Shown: one piece after another, positions 34,421-43,557 of the stretch
Position numbering within the stretch: the stretch's first letter is position 1
Layout: each line of letters opens with the position of its first letter
Origin: an uncultured Lachnospiraceae bacterium
Lineage (GTDB): Bacteria > Bacillota > Clostridia > Lachnospirales > Lachnospiraceae
Length of the DNA stretch: 64,000 bases
Direction of reading: 5' to 3'
NCBI GenBank assembly: GCA_902779305.1
Contig: CACZBD010000003.1
Span: 124,001 to 188,000 of the forward strand
Made by a program: the position numbers and the translations under genes
Notes under the pieces: generated by a model
What the model was told of the DNA's origin: nothing
Database searches by the model: none
What the model saw: the letters and a program-made list of their open reading frames with translations, nothing else

Positions 34421-34678
34421 TCAAAGCTTGGGATCTCTGAGCACGTGCAGAAGATCCTTCAGCGGAACATCCTTGAAGTATGCTTCCGGATTCGGGCCTG
34501 TGTAGCTCCACTTGTTGCGAAGTGCATTCCACTGTGCTGCGGTAAATGTGTACTTCTCACCGTTCTTGTCCGAAAAGAACACGTTCCCCTGTGCGTCGGT
34601 CGGGAAGCCGGCATCCGTCATACCGCCTGCTACCTGTTCAAGCGCTTCGTCGTTTAAGAGTTTCTTCTCATCAGCCAT
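34421..34678 (-). CDS. Small peptide with double-glycine-type leader (85 residues)
   Basis: The first 19 residues, with LLNDEALEQVAGG, match the double-glycine leader form (L..EeL..V.GG) cleaved by peptidase-containing ABC exporters. A 66-residue core follows that is rich in aromatic residues (YTFTAAQWNALRNKWSYTG) and has no Cys, so lanthionine or disulfide forms are excluded. It could be an unmodified bacteriocin, a signalling peptide or a modified precursor. No C39 peptidase, modifying enzyme or immunity gene is recognisable nearby; the ABC exporter at 35434-37335 lacks a peptidase domain. AAAGGAGAA precedes the ATG. It has an A-rich leader with a TATAAT box and its own terminator, so it is expressed alone. 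Confidence 0.7.
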   Translation of the reverse strand: MADEKKLLNDEALEQVAGGMTDAGFPTDAQGNVFFSDKNGEKYTFTAAQWNALRNKWSYTGPNPEAYFKDVPLKDLLHVLRDPKL

Positions 34679-34845
34679 GATCGTTCTCCTTTGTTTTTGG
34701 TTTGTTTTTTGCTTCTTTATTTTGTCTTGCTTAAAACCTACAGTTTATTATACGAAAAAATTCCGAAAATGGACAGTACCGCATTTCAATATTTTTTTTA
34801 TGACAAGGGATCCGCACTGCCGAAAAAAGGATCCTGCCGGCTCTC

Positions 34846-35412
34846 TCAGCCCTTCTTTTTGACGGAATAGCCGAACTTTCCAAGCTTCTCACCGAGCGAG
34901 AAATATTCCCCGTGCGAGTATGCGACCGGTCCGGTCAATGACAGATCGAATTTTCCGTGATCATCCATATAGCTTTCATCCACGGTGATGCCTGTCACCT
35001 CTGCAAGGAACATATCGTGCGAACCAAGCGGCGTGACGGATCTGACTTTGCAGTAAATATTGACCGGACTTTCCGCGATGGCCGGAGTGGCCATATAGCC
35101 GGAAACATATTCACTCAGATGCCAGGTCTTGAACTTGTCGACATCCCTGCCGGATCTGACCCCGCACCAGTCGCAGGCCTTCACCAGGTCCTCCGTGACC
35201 AGATTGATCACGAATTCCCCGCTCTCTTTGATGATGTCGTACGAATACCTCTCCGGCCGCACGGAGATCGAGACCATCGCGGGATCCGAGCACACCGTTC
35301 CCGCCCAGGCAAGCGTGATGATGTTTGCCTTCTCATTCTCTCTTTTGCAGCTGACCATGACGACCGGCAGGGGGTACAGCATGTTGCCCGGTTTCCAGTT
35401 CTGTTTGCCCAT
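34846..35412 (-). CDS. Flavin reductase-like (FMN-binding split-barrel) protein
   Basis: A 188-residue flavoprotein of the flavin-reductase-like family. It starts with NMLYPLPVVMVSC, followed by NIITLAWAGTVCSDPAMVSISVRP, which forms the FMN pocket. Clostridial homologues (flavoredoxin-like) pass electrons in the cytoplasm, but the partner is unknown. It lies 21 bases after the ABC exporter gene on the same strand and is probably co-transcribed with it. Confidence 0.85.
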   Translation of the reverse strand: MGKQNWKPGNMLYPLPVVMVSCKRENEKANIITLAWAGTVCSDPAMVSISVRPERYSYDIIKESGEFVINLVTEDLVKACDWCGVRSGRDVDKFKTWHLSEYVSGYMATPAIAESPVNIYCKVRSVTPLGSHDMFLAEVTGITVDESYMDDHGKFDLSLTGPVAYSHGEYFSLGEKLGKFGYSVKKKG

Positions 35413-35433
35413 GATTTTGATACCTCGTTAAGA

Positions 35434-37335
35434 TCAGAATCCGTTGTGTTCCTCTTCGACCGCGCCCCAGTAATCCGAGCGGAGCGTCTCGTCCACGCCT
35501 TCCAGATCGAGGACCTGTCTGAACTGCGTCTCGTAAAGTTCTTTGTATATACCGTTCTTTGCAAGCAGGGATTCGTGGTCCCCCTGTTCCGCGATCACGC
35601 CGTCCTTGACGACCAGGATCGAATCGGCTTTTAAGATCGTGGAAAGCCTGTGCGCGATCACAAGACTCGTCCTGCCCTGCATCAAAAGTTCCAGCGCTTC
35701 CTGGATCGCATTTTCGGATATGGAATCGAGCGCGCTCGTGGCCTCATCTAAGATCAGGATCTTCGGGTCTTTTAAGATCACGCGCGCTAAGGACAAGCGC
35801 TGCTTTTCTCCGCCGGACAGTTTCAGTCCCCGGTTTCCGACCATCGTTTCATAGCCGTCCGGCTGGTTCACGATAAAATCATGAATATTTGCATGTTTGC
35901 AGGCCTCGATCAGTTCCTCTTCTGTCGCGTCATCCTTGGCAAAGAGCAGATTTTCGCGGATCGTGCCGTTGAACAGATAGGTTTCCTGCGTGACGACGCC
36001 GATCGTTTCACGAAGATAGGATAAGTCAAAATCACGCACGTCCGTCTCGCCGATCCTTACCGCGCCTGAGAGTACGTCATAAAGTCTCGGGATCAGATTG
36101 ACAAGGGTTGATTTTCCCGAACCCGAAGGACCCACGATCGCATACATCTGCCCGCCCGGCAGCGTGAAGTTCACATCCTTTAAGATCGGCACCTCCGGAT
36201 CATAGGCAAAGGCCACATGATCGTAGATGATGTCTTTGCAGGTCACGTCCGGACGCTTTCCGTTTTCGGGACTGACGATGGTGCTCTCTTTGTCAAAGTA
36301 TTCAAAGATCCTCGTAAAGAGCGCGAGGCTTCTGGTAAAATCCACCTGCAGGTTCAGAAGGTCCTGCACCGGACGGTACAGCCTGTTGATCAGAGCGACC
36401 ATGGCCGTGATCGTACCGACGGTAAGCGCCGTATCCATATGCGAGATGATCAGATACCCGCCGGCAAAATAGATCAGGAGCGGTCCGACCTGCGTGAACA
36501 TCCCCATGACCACGCGGAACCAGCTGCCGCTGCGCTGTTCTTTTAAGTTTAAGGCCGTCAGTTCGGAATTGGTCTTAACGAAATGGTCATACTCTTTCTT
36601 TTCCCTGGTAAAGAGTTTTACGAGCATGGAACCGCTGACGCTCAAGGATTCGTTGATCAGCTGGTTCATCTCGTCATTCTTGGCCTGGGAATCGGTACGG
36701 ATCTTCCATTGATTTTTACCGACCCGCTTGGTCGGAAGGATCAGAAGCGGAATGATGATCACGCCGACGATCGCCAGCTGCCAGCTCATCGTAAAAAGCG
36801 CAACGAGCGTTGTGATGACCGTTGCGGCATTGGACACCACATGCGAAAGCGTGCCGGAGATCACGGTGGAAACGCCGCTGATGTCCGTGTCCATGCGGGT
36901 GATGATATCGCCCTGTTTTTCCGTCGTGAAAAAGGAATGCGGCATGGACTGCAGATGCGCAAACATTTGATTTTTCATGTCAAAAATGATGCGCTGCGAG
37001 ATCCAGGCGTTGATATAGGATTCAAGAACCCCCACGATCTGGGATGCCGCAAGCGTCGCAAACGCCAGAAACAGCAGGCGGATCAGAAGCGCCATGTCTT
37101 TGTTGATCAGCGCTTCGTCGACGATCTTTCCGGTGATGATCGACGGCAGAAGGCCGACAACGGCGCTTAACAGGATCGCTAAGAACACAAAGCAGAACTG
37201 CACCCTGTACGGTTTTAAGTAGGACAGGATCCGTTTGAGCAAAGCCTTGTCGACTTTGGGGAGGTTTTCTTTTTCTTCTTCGGTTAAAAATCCTCTGGGG
37301 CCAAGGCCGCCCCGCATTCCGCCAAATCCGGCCAT
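35434..37335 (-). CDS. ABC exporter, fused membrane and ATPase domains
   Basis: A 633-residue half-transporter. Residues about 45-340 form six membrane helices. The nucleotide-binding domain has Walker A GPSGSGKST, signature LSGGEKQRLSLARV and Walker B ILILDEATSALD. It is of the multidrug/lipid type (MsbA/BmrA-like) and should work as a homodimer or with an unseen partner. It has no N-terminal C39 peptidase domain, so it is not an obvious exporter for the small double-glycine peptide nearby. An N-terminal Gly/Phe-rich stretch (MAGFGGMRGGLGPRGF) is typical of clostridial members. Confidence 0.9.
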   Translation of the reverse strand: MAGFGGMRGGLGPRGFLTEEEKENLPKVDKALLKRILSYLKPYRVQFCFVFLAILLSAVVGLLPSIITGKIVDEALINKDMALLIRLLFLAFATLAASQIVGVLESYINAWISQRIIFDMKNQMFAHLQSMPHSFFTTEKQGDIITRMDTDISGVSTVISGTLSHVVSNAATVITTLVALFTMSWQLAIVGVIIIPLLILPTKRVGKNQWKIRTDSQAKNDEMNQLINESLSVSGSMLVKLFTREKKEYDHFVKTNSELTALNLKEQRSGSWFRVVMGMFTQVGPLLIYFAGGYLIISHMDTALTVGTITAMVALINRLYRPVQDLLNLQVDFTRSLALFTRIFEYFDKESTIVSPENGKRPDVTCKDIIYDHVAFAYDPEVPILKDVNFTLPGGQMYAIVGPSGSGKSTLVNLIPRLYDVLSGAVRIGETDVRDFDLSYLRETIGVVTQETYLFNGTIRENLLFAKDDATEEELIEACKHANIHDFIVNQPDGYETMVGNRGLKLSGGEKQRLSLARVILKDPKILILDEATSALDSISENAIQEALELLMQGRTSLVIAHRLSTILKADSILVVKDGVIAEQGDHESLLAKNGIYKELYETQFRQVLDLEGVDETLRSDYWGAVEEEHNGF

Positions 37336-37353
37336 CCCATTCCTCCTTCGTCT

Positions 37354-38340
37354 TTAAAAATTCAGATAGTCATATACGTTCAAAGTCTCGCCGGATGCCT
37401 GCTCGTCCTCGATGATCCCCGGAACCTGTTCCGTCACATAGGTATCCCCCGAATATGGATCGATATAATAGCGGGTCAGGGCGCCGGTGTAGGAGCGGAA
37501 CAGCACCACGATCTGCTCACCGTTGCTTTCCGTGACTTCCCAGTAGACCGGGTATTCGCCTTCGTTTATGACATTTTCAAGATCGGGATTTTCCAGGATA
37601 CAGTAGTGCCTGATCGCATCCTTGGCCTGTGCATCCGTGAGCCTGCCGTTTGCGGCGGGCGCTTCTTCTGCGGATTCCCAGGCTTCTGCGGCGGGGGCTT
37701 CTGCTGCGGGGGCTTCTGCTGCCGGTGCTGCTTCCGTGGCGGGCGCTTCTGCTGCAGGTGCTTCTGCTGCCGGCGCTGCCGCGGCTGCTCCGCGCTCTTC
37801 CTCCGGGATCAGGGCAACGCAGTAGTCTGTAAATGAAACTTCCTTTCCATAAGATTCAAAGGAAAATACCTGGTATTTGGACTTGTCGCCTTTCCAGTAC
37901 AGGTACAGCCACGGCCCTGTATCGCCTGATTCGGCAGAATCCTCTCTGGCCGTGATCTTTCCACCCTGTACGAGGTTATAAAACTGTGTCCACTGCTCTT
38001 TGGTCAGTTCCACCGTTCCGACCATGGTGGCATCTTCTTCCGTACAGGGACCGTAGTCATCCTCGCGCTCCCTGCTCTCATAGAAGAACCAATACTTCCC
38101 GTCTTCTTCATAGAACCTGTATCTTAAGTAATATGCTCCGTAATTGATGTTTTCTTCCGTGTAATAGAATTCCGTGATGTCATCCATCACGATGTCTTTT
38201 CCAACCGTTTTCTCTGTTCCGGGTATCGTTAAGTCCACAGGCCCTGCCTTGATGCCGCAGCCTGTAAGCGCGCACGCCGTGATCACGGCACCGGCAAGCA
38301 GTCCGAGTGTCAGCGTCATCTTTCTGTTTCGTGTTTTCAT
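37354..38340 (-). CDS. Secreted lipoprotein with Ala/Pro/Glu repeat linker, function unknown
   Basis: A 328-residue protein. A lipoprotein signal ends in the lipobox LTGC at about residue 27. A first folded domain of about 170 residues follows (ITEFYYTEENINYGAYYLRY). Then comes a linker of repeated AEAPA units, and a C-terminal domain with GRLTDAQAKDAIRHYC and an AIRHYCILENPDLE segment. The linker probably spans the cell wall. No known domain is recognised. The ATG at 38340 follows AGGGGAAAG; the longer frame upstream overlaps the modB end and is not supported. It sits between modB and the ABC exporter on the same strand. Confidence 0.75.
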   Translation of the reverse strand: MKTRNRKMTLTLGLLAGAVITACALTGCGIKAGPVDLTIPGTEKTVGKDIVMDDITEFYYTEENINYGAYYLRYRFYEEDGKYWFFYESREREDDYGPCTEEDATMVGTVELTKEQWTQFYNLVQGGKITAREDSAESGDTGPWLYLYWKGDKSKYQVFSFESYGKEVSFTDYCVALIPEEERGAAAAAPAAEAPAAEAPATEAAPAAEAPAAEAPAAEAWESAEEAPAANGRLTDAQAKDAIRHYCILENPDLENVINEGEYPVYWEVTESNGEQIVVLFRSYTGALTRYYIDPYSGDTYVTEQVPGIIEDEQASGETLNVYDYLNF

Positions 38341-38396
38341 CTTCTTTCCCCTCGCTGTTATAATTTTTATACTTCCAAAAAAAGGAGTTCCGGTTT

Positions 38397-39074
38397 CTAA
38401 GTCCGTTCTGCGCGTGCTTTTGTGCCTTTCTTTTCGAGCATGTTCACGGCCAGCAGCACGACAAACGAGATCGCAAGGTTTAACAACACCCAACGGAATG
38501 CGAGCGCGTCATGATCCGTCCGCCACAGCTGGTAGACGGTCGTTGCGATCGTTGCGGTCTTTCCGGGCGTATAGCCTGCCACCATGCTCGTTGCGCCGTA
38601 TTCGCCGAGCGCCCTTGCAAAGGACAAGACCATGCCGGCCAAGATCCCCTGCCTGCAGTACGGCATCCGGATCCTCCAGAAAATATAGGTGTTGCTCAGT
38701 CCGAGCGTCTGTCCCGCAAAACCGAGTGTCTCGTCAAACGATTCAAACGCGCCGCGCGCGGTCCGGTACATCAGCGGAAAGGTTACCACGACCGTTGCAA
38801 AGATCGCGGCATACCAGGTCATTGTGATCCTGACATCAAAAACTTTTAAAAGCCAGGCGCCGATCACATGACGGGGGCCGAAAAGGCGCAGCAGAAGATA
38901 TCCGACGACCGTCGGCGGCAGTACGAGCGGGAGTGTTAAGAAGACATCCAGAATGCCTTTGACGATCCTGGGCGCTCTTGCGATATAGTAAGCCGCAAAG
39001 ATCCCCGTGAAGAACGTGATCACGGTGGAGATCAGTGCGATCCTGACCGAATTCCAAAGCGGAAAAAGATCCAT
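38397..39074 (-). CDS. modB: Molybdate ABC transporter permease
   Basis: A 225-residue permease with about five membrane helices and the inner-membrane component loop EYGATSMVAGYTPGKT. It closely fits ModB by size and by the start LFPLWNSVRIALISTVITFF. With ModA it imports molybdate for molybdenum cofactor enzymes. The ATPase gene modC, usually next in line, is absent here; a lipoprotein gene takes that place, so the ATPase must be encoded elsewhere. It lies 74 bases after modA. Confidence 0.9.
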   Translation of the reverse strand: MDLFPLWNSVRIALISTVITFFTGIFAAYYIARAPRIVKGILDVFLTLPLVLPPTVVGYLLLRLFGPRHVIGAWLLKVFDVRITMTWYAAIFATVVVTFPLMYRTARGAFESFDETLGFAGQTLGLSNTYIFWRIRMPYCRQGILAGMVLSFARALGEYGATSMVAGYTPGKTATIATTVYQLWRTDHDALAFRWVLLNLAISFVVLLAVNMLEKKGTKARAERT

Positions 39075-39148
39075 GTCAAACCTCGATCCTTTTGATTTTT
39101 ATAAACCTGCCGTACTGAGCATGCGAGAATTTCCCTGCATTTTGCGGC

Positions 39149-40069
39149 TCAGTTTAACGGCGTGAATCCGACCGCCTCGAATACGGCCGAGGCTTCCGGC
39201 GTCGTCAGATAGTCAAGGAAGGCTTTCGCCGCATCCTCGTGCTTCGTGATGTTCAAAACGGCCGCCGGGTAGATGACCTGCCCGCACATCTCAGGAGTCG
39301 CGACACCGACCGTTGTAAGCCCGGCGGAAAACGCATCCGTTGCATAGATCACACCCGCATCCACGGCGCCTTCCGCGACCTGCGTGGTCACTTCCTTCAC
39401 ATTTGAGCCGTAAGTCAGAAGGCCTTCGTTCGCAAGCGCTTCCTCATCAAGGCCGTAATAGGAAAAGATCTTCTGCGTGTACTGCCCGACCGGCACGTCC
39501 TCGTTGCCCATGGCAAGAAGAATGCCGCCCTCCTGCAGGCCTTTTGCAAGATCGTCAAATGACTGCAGGTTCTTCGGGTTGCCTTCAGGCACCGCGAGGG
39601 TGACTTTATTTTCCAGAAGATCGATCCTCGTTCCCTGCAGGACAAAATCCAGGCCGTCCGGATTCCCGCCGTCGGCGTCCTTGCTCGCATCCAGCGCGTT
39701 CATCTGCTTGGGCGCCGCAGAGATGAAGAGGTCACAGTCCGCGCCCTCCTCGATCTGTGTTTTCAAAGTGCCTGAGGAATCAAAGTTAAAGGTCAGCGTC
39801 ACATTCGGCGCCGCCTCTTTGTAAAGGTCCGCGATCTCAGTCAGAGTCTCTGTCATGGAGGCTGCCGCAAACACGGTCAGCTCCACGGATTCTTCTTCTG
39901 TCGCTGCTTCTGTCTGTTCTTCTGCCTGCTCAGGTTCGGCTGTGGTTTCTTCTTTCTGGGCAGGTGCCTCTGCCGTCTGTTCATCCGGCGTGCTCACCGT
40001 CACGCTGCAGCCGCAGAGCGCCGCTGTAAAAACTGCCGCGGTAAGCAGGATCGTTATTATTTTTTTCAT
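39149..40069 (-). CDS. modA: Molybdate-binding lipoprotein
   Basis: A 306-residue solute-binding protein. The signal ends in lipobox ALCGC, then an acidic Ala/Glu linker of about 40 residues tethers the binding domain. Family features are ELTVFAAASMTETL, FNFDSSGTLKTQIEEGADCD and the C-terminal LDYLTTPEASAVFEAVGF. ModA binds molybdate or tungstate outside the membrane and delivers it to ModB. AGGAGGG precedes the ATG. The upstream region (40084-40270) carries an inverted pair of the dispersed GC-rich repeat. Confidence 0.92.
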   Translation of the reverse strand: MKKIITILLTAAVFTAALCGCSVTVSTPDEQTAEAPAQKEETTAEPEQAEEQTEAATEEESVELTVFAAASMTETLTEIADLYKEAAPNVTLTFNFDSSGTLKTQIEEGADCDLFISAAPKQMNALDASKDADGGNPDGLDFVLQGTRIDLLENKVTLAVPEGNPKNLQSFDDLAKGLQEGGILLAMGNEDVPVGQYTQKIFSYYGLDEEALANEGLLTYGSNVKEVTTQVAEGAVDAGVIYATDAFSAGLTTVGVATPEMCGQVIYPAAVLNITKHEDAAKAFLDYLTTPEASAVFEAVGFTPLN

Positions 40070-40083
40070 ATTCCCTCCTTTTT

Positions 40084-40130
40084 AGCCCTTGGGTGGTCCC
40101 TTGGGGACGGGGTCAGTGGCTCATTTTTTT
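40084..40130 (-). repeat. Dispersed GC-rich repeat, upstream of modA
   Basis: A reverse-orientation copy: CCCTTGGGGACGGGGTCAGT at 40098-40117, preceded by a partial copy (40084-40099) and followed by GGCTCATTTTTTT. It forms an inverted pair with the copy at 40232-40269. Confidence 0.85.
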
Positions 40131-40231
40131 ATTTATTATATGGGTTTTTTCCGGTTGTTGCAATTGCCTGCCAAGTGAAATTGTTTGCCGAAACGGCTGA
40201 TTTTTACGGGAATTGTTCGAAAAAACAGAAA

Positions 40232-40269
40232 ATGGACCACGAACCCCGTCCCCAAGGGATCATTTTGTG
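40232..40269 (+). repeat. Dispersed GC-rich repeat, before the REC/HPt gene
   Basis: A forward copy, ATGGACCACGAACCCCGTCC at 40232-40251 then CCAAGGGATCATTTTGTG, with GA in place of TG in the core. Its tail CATTTTGTGTTAT recurs after the forward copy at 57431, so the element or its target may include it. It could supply the -10 region (TATAGT) of the next gene. Confidence 0.8.
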
Positions 40270-40297
40270 TTATAGTAGATGCAGGGAGAGAAAGACC

Positions 40298-41905
40298 ATG
40301 AACAATTACGTAAAACGCGCGCGGATCCTGATCGTGGATGACATGCCAGTGAACCGCACGATCTTATCTTCGATACTGACAACGATGGGCGTGATCTGTG
40401 ACCTTGCACAGAGCGGGCAGGAATGCCTCGATCTTTGCGGCAAGAACATCTATGACCTGATCCTGCTCGACCACCGCATGCCCGGCATGGACGGCGTGGA
40501 GACGCTCACAAGGCTCAAGGAGATCTTCCGCCAGACCGGCGTGGAGACCCCCGTCATCTGCCACACCGCCGCAGAGGGAAAAGACTATATCAATCTCTAC
40601 AAGGCCGCAGGCTTTGCCGATGTTCTGATCAAGCCCGCCGACCCGGGGCAGATCCTGGTCATGCTGATGACTTACCTTCCGGACGGTGGCTTCTCGCTTC
40701 CCGACGAGGATGAGCGGAAGAAACGCGCGGACCGGGAACTGGCTTCCCTTCCCGTGTGGTTGAAAAGCGTCCCGCAGCTCGACTTAAGAAGCGGCATCGA
40801 GCACTGCGACACTGCAGACGAATACCTCGACACGCTTTCCGTCTTTACAAAATCCATCGAGGAAAAAGCATCCGATATCGAGAAATTCGAGCAGGATGAG
40901 AACTGGCCCATGTACCTGCTTCGTGTCCACTCTTTAAAAAGCATGGCGCTTTTAGTCGGCGCGCACTCCGTTGCGGACAAGGCTGCCGATCTGGAATATG
41001 CCGGAAACCAGCACGAGTATGCGCTGGTGCACGCCCTGACGCCTGCCCTGATCGAAGAATACCGGAGCATGCTCACAAGCCTGCAGAAGCTGCTCGGCAA
41101 AGAAGAGGTCAAGGCTAAGATCGCAAATCACTCGATCCTCTTTATCGAAGACGAACCGGGGATCGTGGCCAGAGGGATCATCAAAGCGCTGGAAAAAGAC
41201 GGGTTCGAGATCCAGCTCATACAGGATATCCCCGAAGTGATCTTAAACCACCGCGCGGATTCCGATATCATGATCTACTACCCCAGCGGGGATCAGGATC
41301 ATATCAAAGTTGTCAGTACGATGCTTGTGGAAATGTGCCGCGATGACGGCAAGACGCTGTGTCTGGTGGGCGAACCTCTCGATATCGCCACCGCCTGTGA
41401 TATCCACGGCAGCGAATATATTTCTGCCATGTACCCGCGCCCGATCAATCTGGACAAGATGGCGGCGGAGATCAAGGAGTATTACGAGAAATATACCGAA
41501 AGCGACAGGATCCGCACGATCCTTGTGATCGACGATGATCCCGACTTTCTGCACATCATGGAGAACTGGCTGTGCGCGCGCTACAATGTCGACTGCTCCC
41601 ATTCGGGCGCAAGCGCGCTGGCTTATCTGGACAGGAAACGTCCGGACCTTATTTTGCTCGACTATGAGATGCCCGGCATGAACGGCGATCAGGTCATGCA
41701 GCGGATCCGCTCGAATCCGTCGAACAGCCGCATTCCCATCGTCTTTTTGACCGGAATGAATGAAAAGGAAGGCGTCATGAAGCTTCTCGGCCAGAGGCCT
41801 GACGGTTATCTGTTAAAATCAATGCCCCGCGAGGCGCTTTTAGACGCGCTTCAGAAATTCTTTGCGGAAGGGTCCCCTTCTTTTTCGATCAACGCTTCAA
41901 ACTGA
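40298..41905 (+). CDS. Multi-receiver response regulator (REC-HPt-REC-REC)
   Basis: A 535-residue protein. REC1 at about 8-130 has the phospho-acceptor Asp58 in LILLDHRMPGMDG. An HPt-like segment at about 160-270 has His211 in RVHSLKSMALLVGA. A second receiver-like domain (about 277-395) starts SILFIEDEPG but lacks the acceptor Asp (ADSDIMIYYPSGD) and is probably structural. REC3 (about 410-530) has LILLDYEMPGMNG. There is no output domain, so it is a phosphorelay intermediate, likely for the hybrid kinases at 43557-49245. Its 3' end overlaps the convergent EAL gene by 55 bases. AGGGAGAG precedes the ATG. Confidence 0.85.
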   Translation: MNNYVKRARILIVDDMPVNRTILSSILTTMGVICDLAQSGQECLDLCGKNIYDLILLDHRMPGMDGVETLTRLKEIFRQTGVETPVICHTAAEGKDYINLYKAAGFADVLIKPADPGQILVMLMTYLPDGGFSLPDEDERKKRADRELASLPVWLKSVPQLDLRSGIEHCDTADEYLDTLSVFTKSIEEKASDIEKFEQDENWPMYLLRVHSLKSMALLVGAHSVADKAADLEYAGNQHEYALVHALTPALIEEYRSMLTSLQKLLGKEEVKAKIANHSILFIEDEPGIVARGIIKALEKDGFEIQLIQDIPEVILNHRADSDIMIYYPSGDQDHIKVVSTMLVEMCRDDGKTLCLVGEPLDIATACDIHGSEYISAMYPRPINLDKMAAEIKEYYEKYTESDRIRTILVIDDDPDFLHIMENWLCARYNVDCSHSGASALAYLDRKRPDLILLDYEMPGMNGDQVMQRIRSNPSNSRIPIVFLTGMNEKEGVMKLLGQRPDGYLLKSMPREALLDALQKFFAEGSPSFSINASN

Positions 41906-43557
41906 TCTGCGGGAAGCGGTTTGGAAAAATAATAGCCCTGAATGATCTGGCAGCCCATGCTCTTCAGACGGTCAAGCTGTGCTTTTTCCTCAACGCCTTC
42001 TGCCACAACGGGCACATTCAGGAACCGCGAAATATCCATGACCAGTTCGCAGAGCTTCAGGCTCTTTTCATCCTTTAACATGTTGCTGACAAATTTCATG
42101 TCCATCTTCAGTACATCGATGGGGATCGTTGTCAGCATGTTCAGCGAAGAATATCCCGAACCGAAATCATCCATCTCGATCTGAAATCCCTGACGGCGCA
42201 AGTTGTTTACGACCTCAATGAGACGCGTCGCGCTGTCCGAATATGCGCTTTCCGTGATCTCAAGCAGCAGCTCATGACTTGTAAGACCGTACTTTTGCAG
42301 AAGATCCAAAAGCCGGTTTTCAAGCTCCGGATCAAAGATGTCGATCCTCGAAACATTGACGGAGACCGGGATCGTACGGTTGTATTTCTTTTTCCATTTT
42401 GCGATCTGCGACGCCGCTTCCTCCCAGACGAAGCGGTCAAGTTTCTGTACCAGGCCGTTGCTTTCAAACAAGGGGATAAAATCACCCGGACTGATCATCC
42501 CGAGCTCCGGATGTTTCCACCTGATGAGCGCTTCGGCGCTTCTTAACTCGGGTTTTTCTCCCGTGATCCCGTACTTCGGCTGGTAAAAAACGGTAAAATC
42601 CTTATTTTCTATGGAACTGTCGATATCCGCGATCAGCCTTGCGTGATACAGCTGGCGGTCATGGATCTTGCTGTCGTAATACGCCATCTGTCTCGTATAA
42701 TCCCCGCGAAGCCCGTCACATGCAAGTTTGGCATGATCAAACCACTGCTCCGGCGGCGTATACTTGTCAACGTCTTTGTTGATCCCGATCCGCAGTCTGA
42801 TCTTCGCGCTGTTAAAGGAATCGGCAGAGATCTCTTCTAAGATCCGCTCGGCGATCGTACAGTAATCGGACGAGCAGGAATGGTAGATGTAGAAGGTGTC
42901 CGCGGCAAAGCGGCAGGCGATGCCGACGGTATACTCCAGTTCTTTTTTGATCATGGACGCAACCTTGTTTAAGATCTCGTCCCCGACCTTCCTGCCGTAG
43001 ATCTCATTGATCAGGTGGAAATGCTCGATGTCAAGGACGATCGCATCCATCTGCGAATCCCTGAAACGCTCGAGCTGTCTGATATATTCGAAGAAAAAAT
43101 CACTCGTATACAGTCCTGTCAGCGGGTCGATCTCAGCGGAATCGATCAGTTTCTTTTTCTCGTAAAGGTCGATGATCCGCTCGCATCTTGCCAGGATCAC
43201 TTCCGGCATGCTGTACGGTTTTTTGATAAAATCAGCCGCCCCGGCCCTGATGCTTGCAACCTCCGCTTCCTCTTCCTGCGTCATGACGATCACGGGAATA
43301 TTCGAAAGGGAAGGATCCGACCTGCAGATCTTAAGCACCTCTTCCCCGCTCATCACAGGCATCAGCAGATCGAGCAGGATCAGGGAAAAGGATTCGGCAT
43401 CCTCTTTTAAGATCTCAACCGCCTCTTGTCCGTTCTTTGCGCATACGACCTGATAATCGTTTGCAAGCATGTTGCAAAGGATCTCCCGGTTGATCAGCTC
43501 ATCCTCCACGACCAGAATCTTTCTTTTTCCACCGACGCTTTGCAGTATCCTGTTCAT
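41851..43557 (-). CDS. Response regulator with degenerate GGDEF and active-looking EAL domain
   Basis: A 568-residue protein. An N-terminal receiver (about 12-130) has Asp63 in LILLDLLMPVMSG. A GGDEF-type domain (about 165-310) has RFAADTFYIYH where GGDEF should be, so it should not make c-di-GMP. A C-terminal EAL domain has EALIRWKHPE, NVSRIDIF, LEITESAY, MDDFGSGYSS and VAEGVEE, the full set for c-di-GMP hydrolysis. It is thus a phosphorylation-controlled phosphodiesterase. It starts at the last base of the hybrid kinase gene stop, and both belong to one operon. Confidence 0.9.
   Translation of the reverse strand: MNRILQSVGGKRKILVVEDELINREILCNMLANDYQVVCAKNGQEAVEILKEDAESFSLILLDLLMPVMSGEEVLKICRSDPSLSNIPVIVMTQEEEAEVASIRAGAADFIKKPYSMPEVILARCERIIDLYEKKKLIDSAEIDPLTGLYTSDFFFEYIRQLERFRDSQMDAIVLDIEHFHLINEIYGRKVGDEILNKVASMIKKELEYTVGIACRFAADTFYIYHSCSSDYCTIAERILEEISADSFNSAKIRLRIGINKDVDKYTPPEQWFDHAKLACDGLRGDYTRQMAYYDSKIHDRQLYHARLIADIDSSIENKDFTVFYQPKYGITGEKPELRSAEALIRWKHPELGMISPGDFIPLFESNGLVQKLDRFVWEEAASQIAKWKKKYNRTIPVSVNVSRIDIFDPELENRLLDLLQKYGLTSHELLLEITESAYSDSATRLIEVVNNLRRQGFQIEMDDFGSGYSSLNMLTTIPIDVLKMDMKFVSNMLKDEKSLKLCELVMDISRFLNVPVVAEGVEEKAQLDRLKSMGCQIIQGYYFSKPLPADQFEALIEKEGDPSAKNF

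Noticed and set aside
37606..37836. Cysteine/glycine-rich small frame on the plus strand
   Set aside because: It resembles a Cys-rich peptide, but is the exact antisense of the Ala/Pro/Glu repeat of the lipoprotein and has no start signals.
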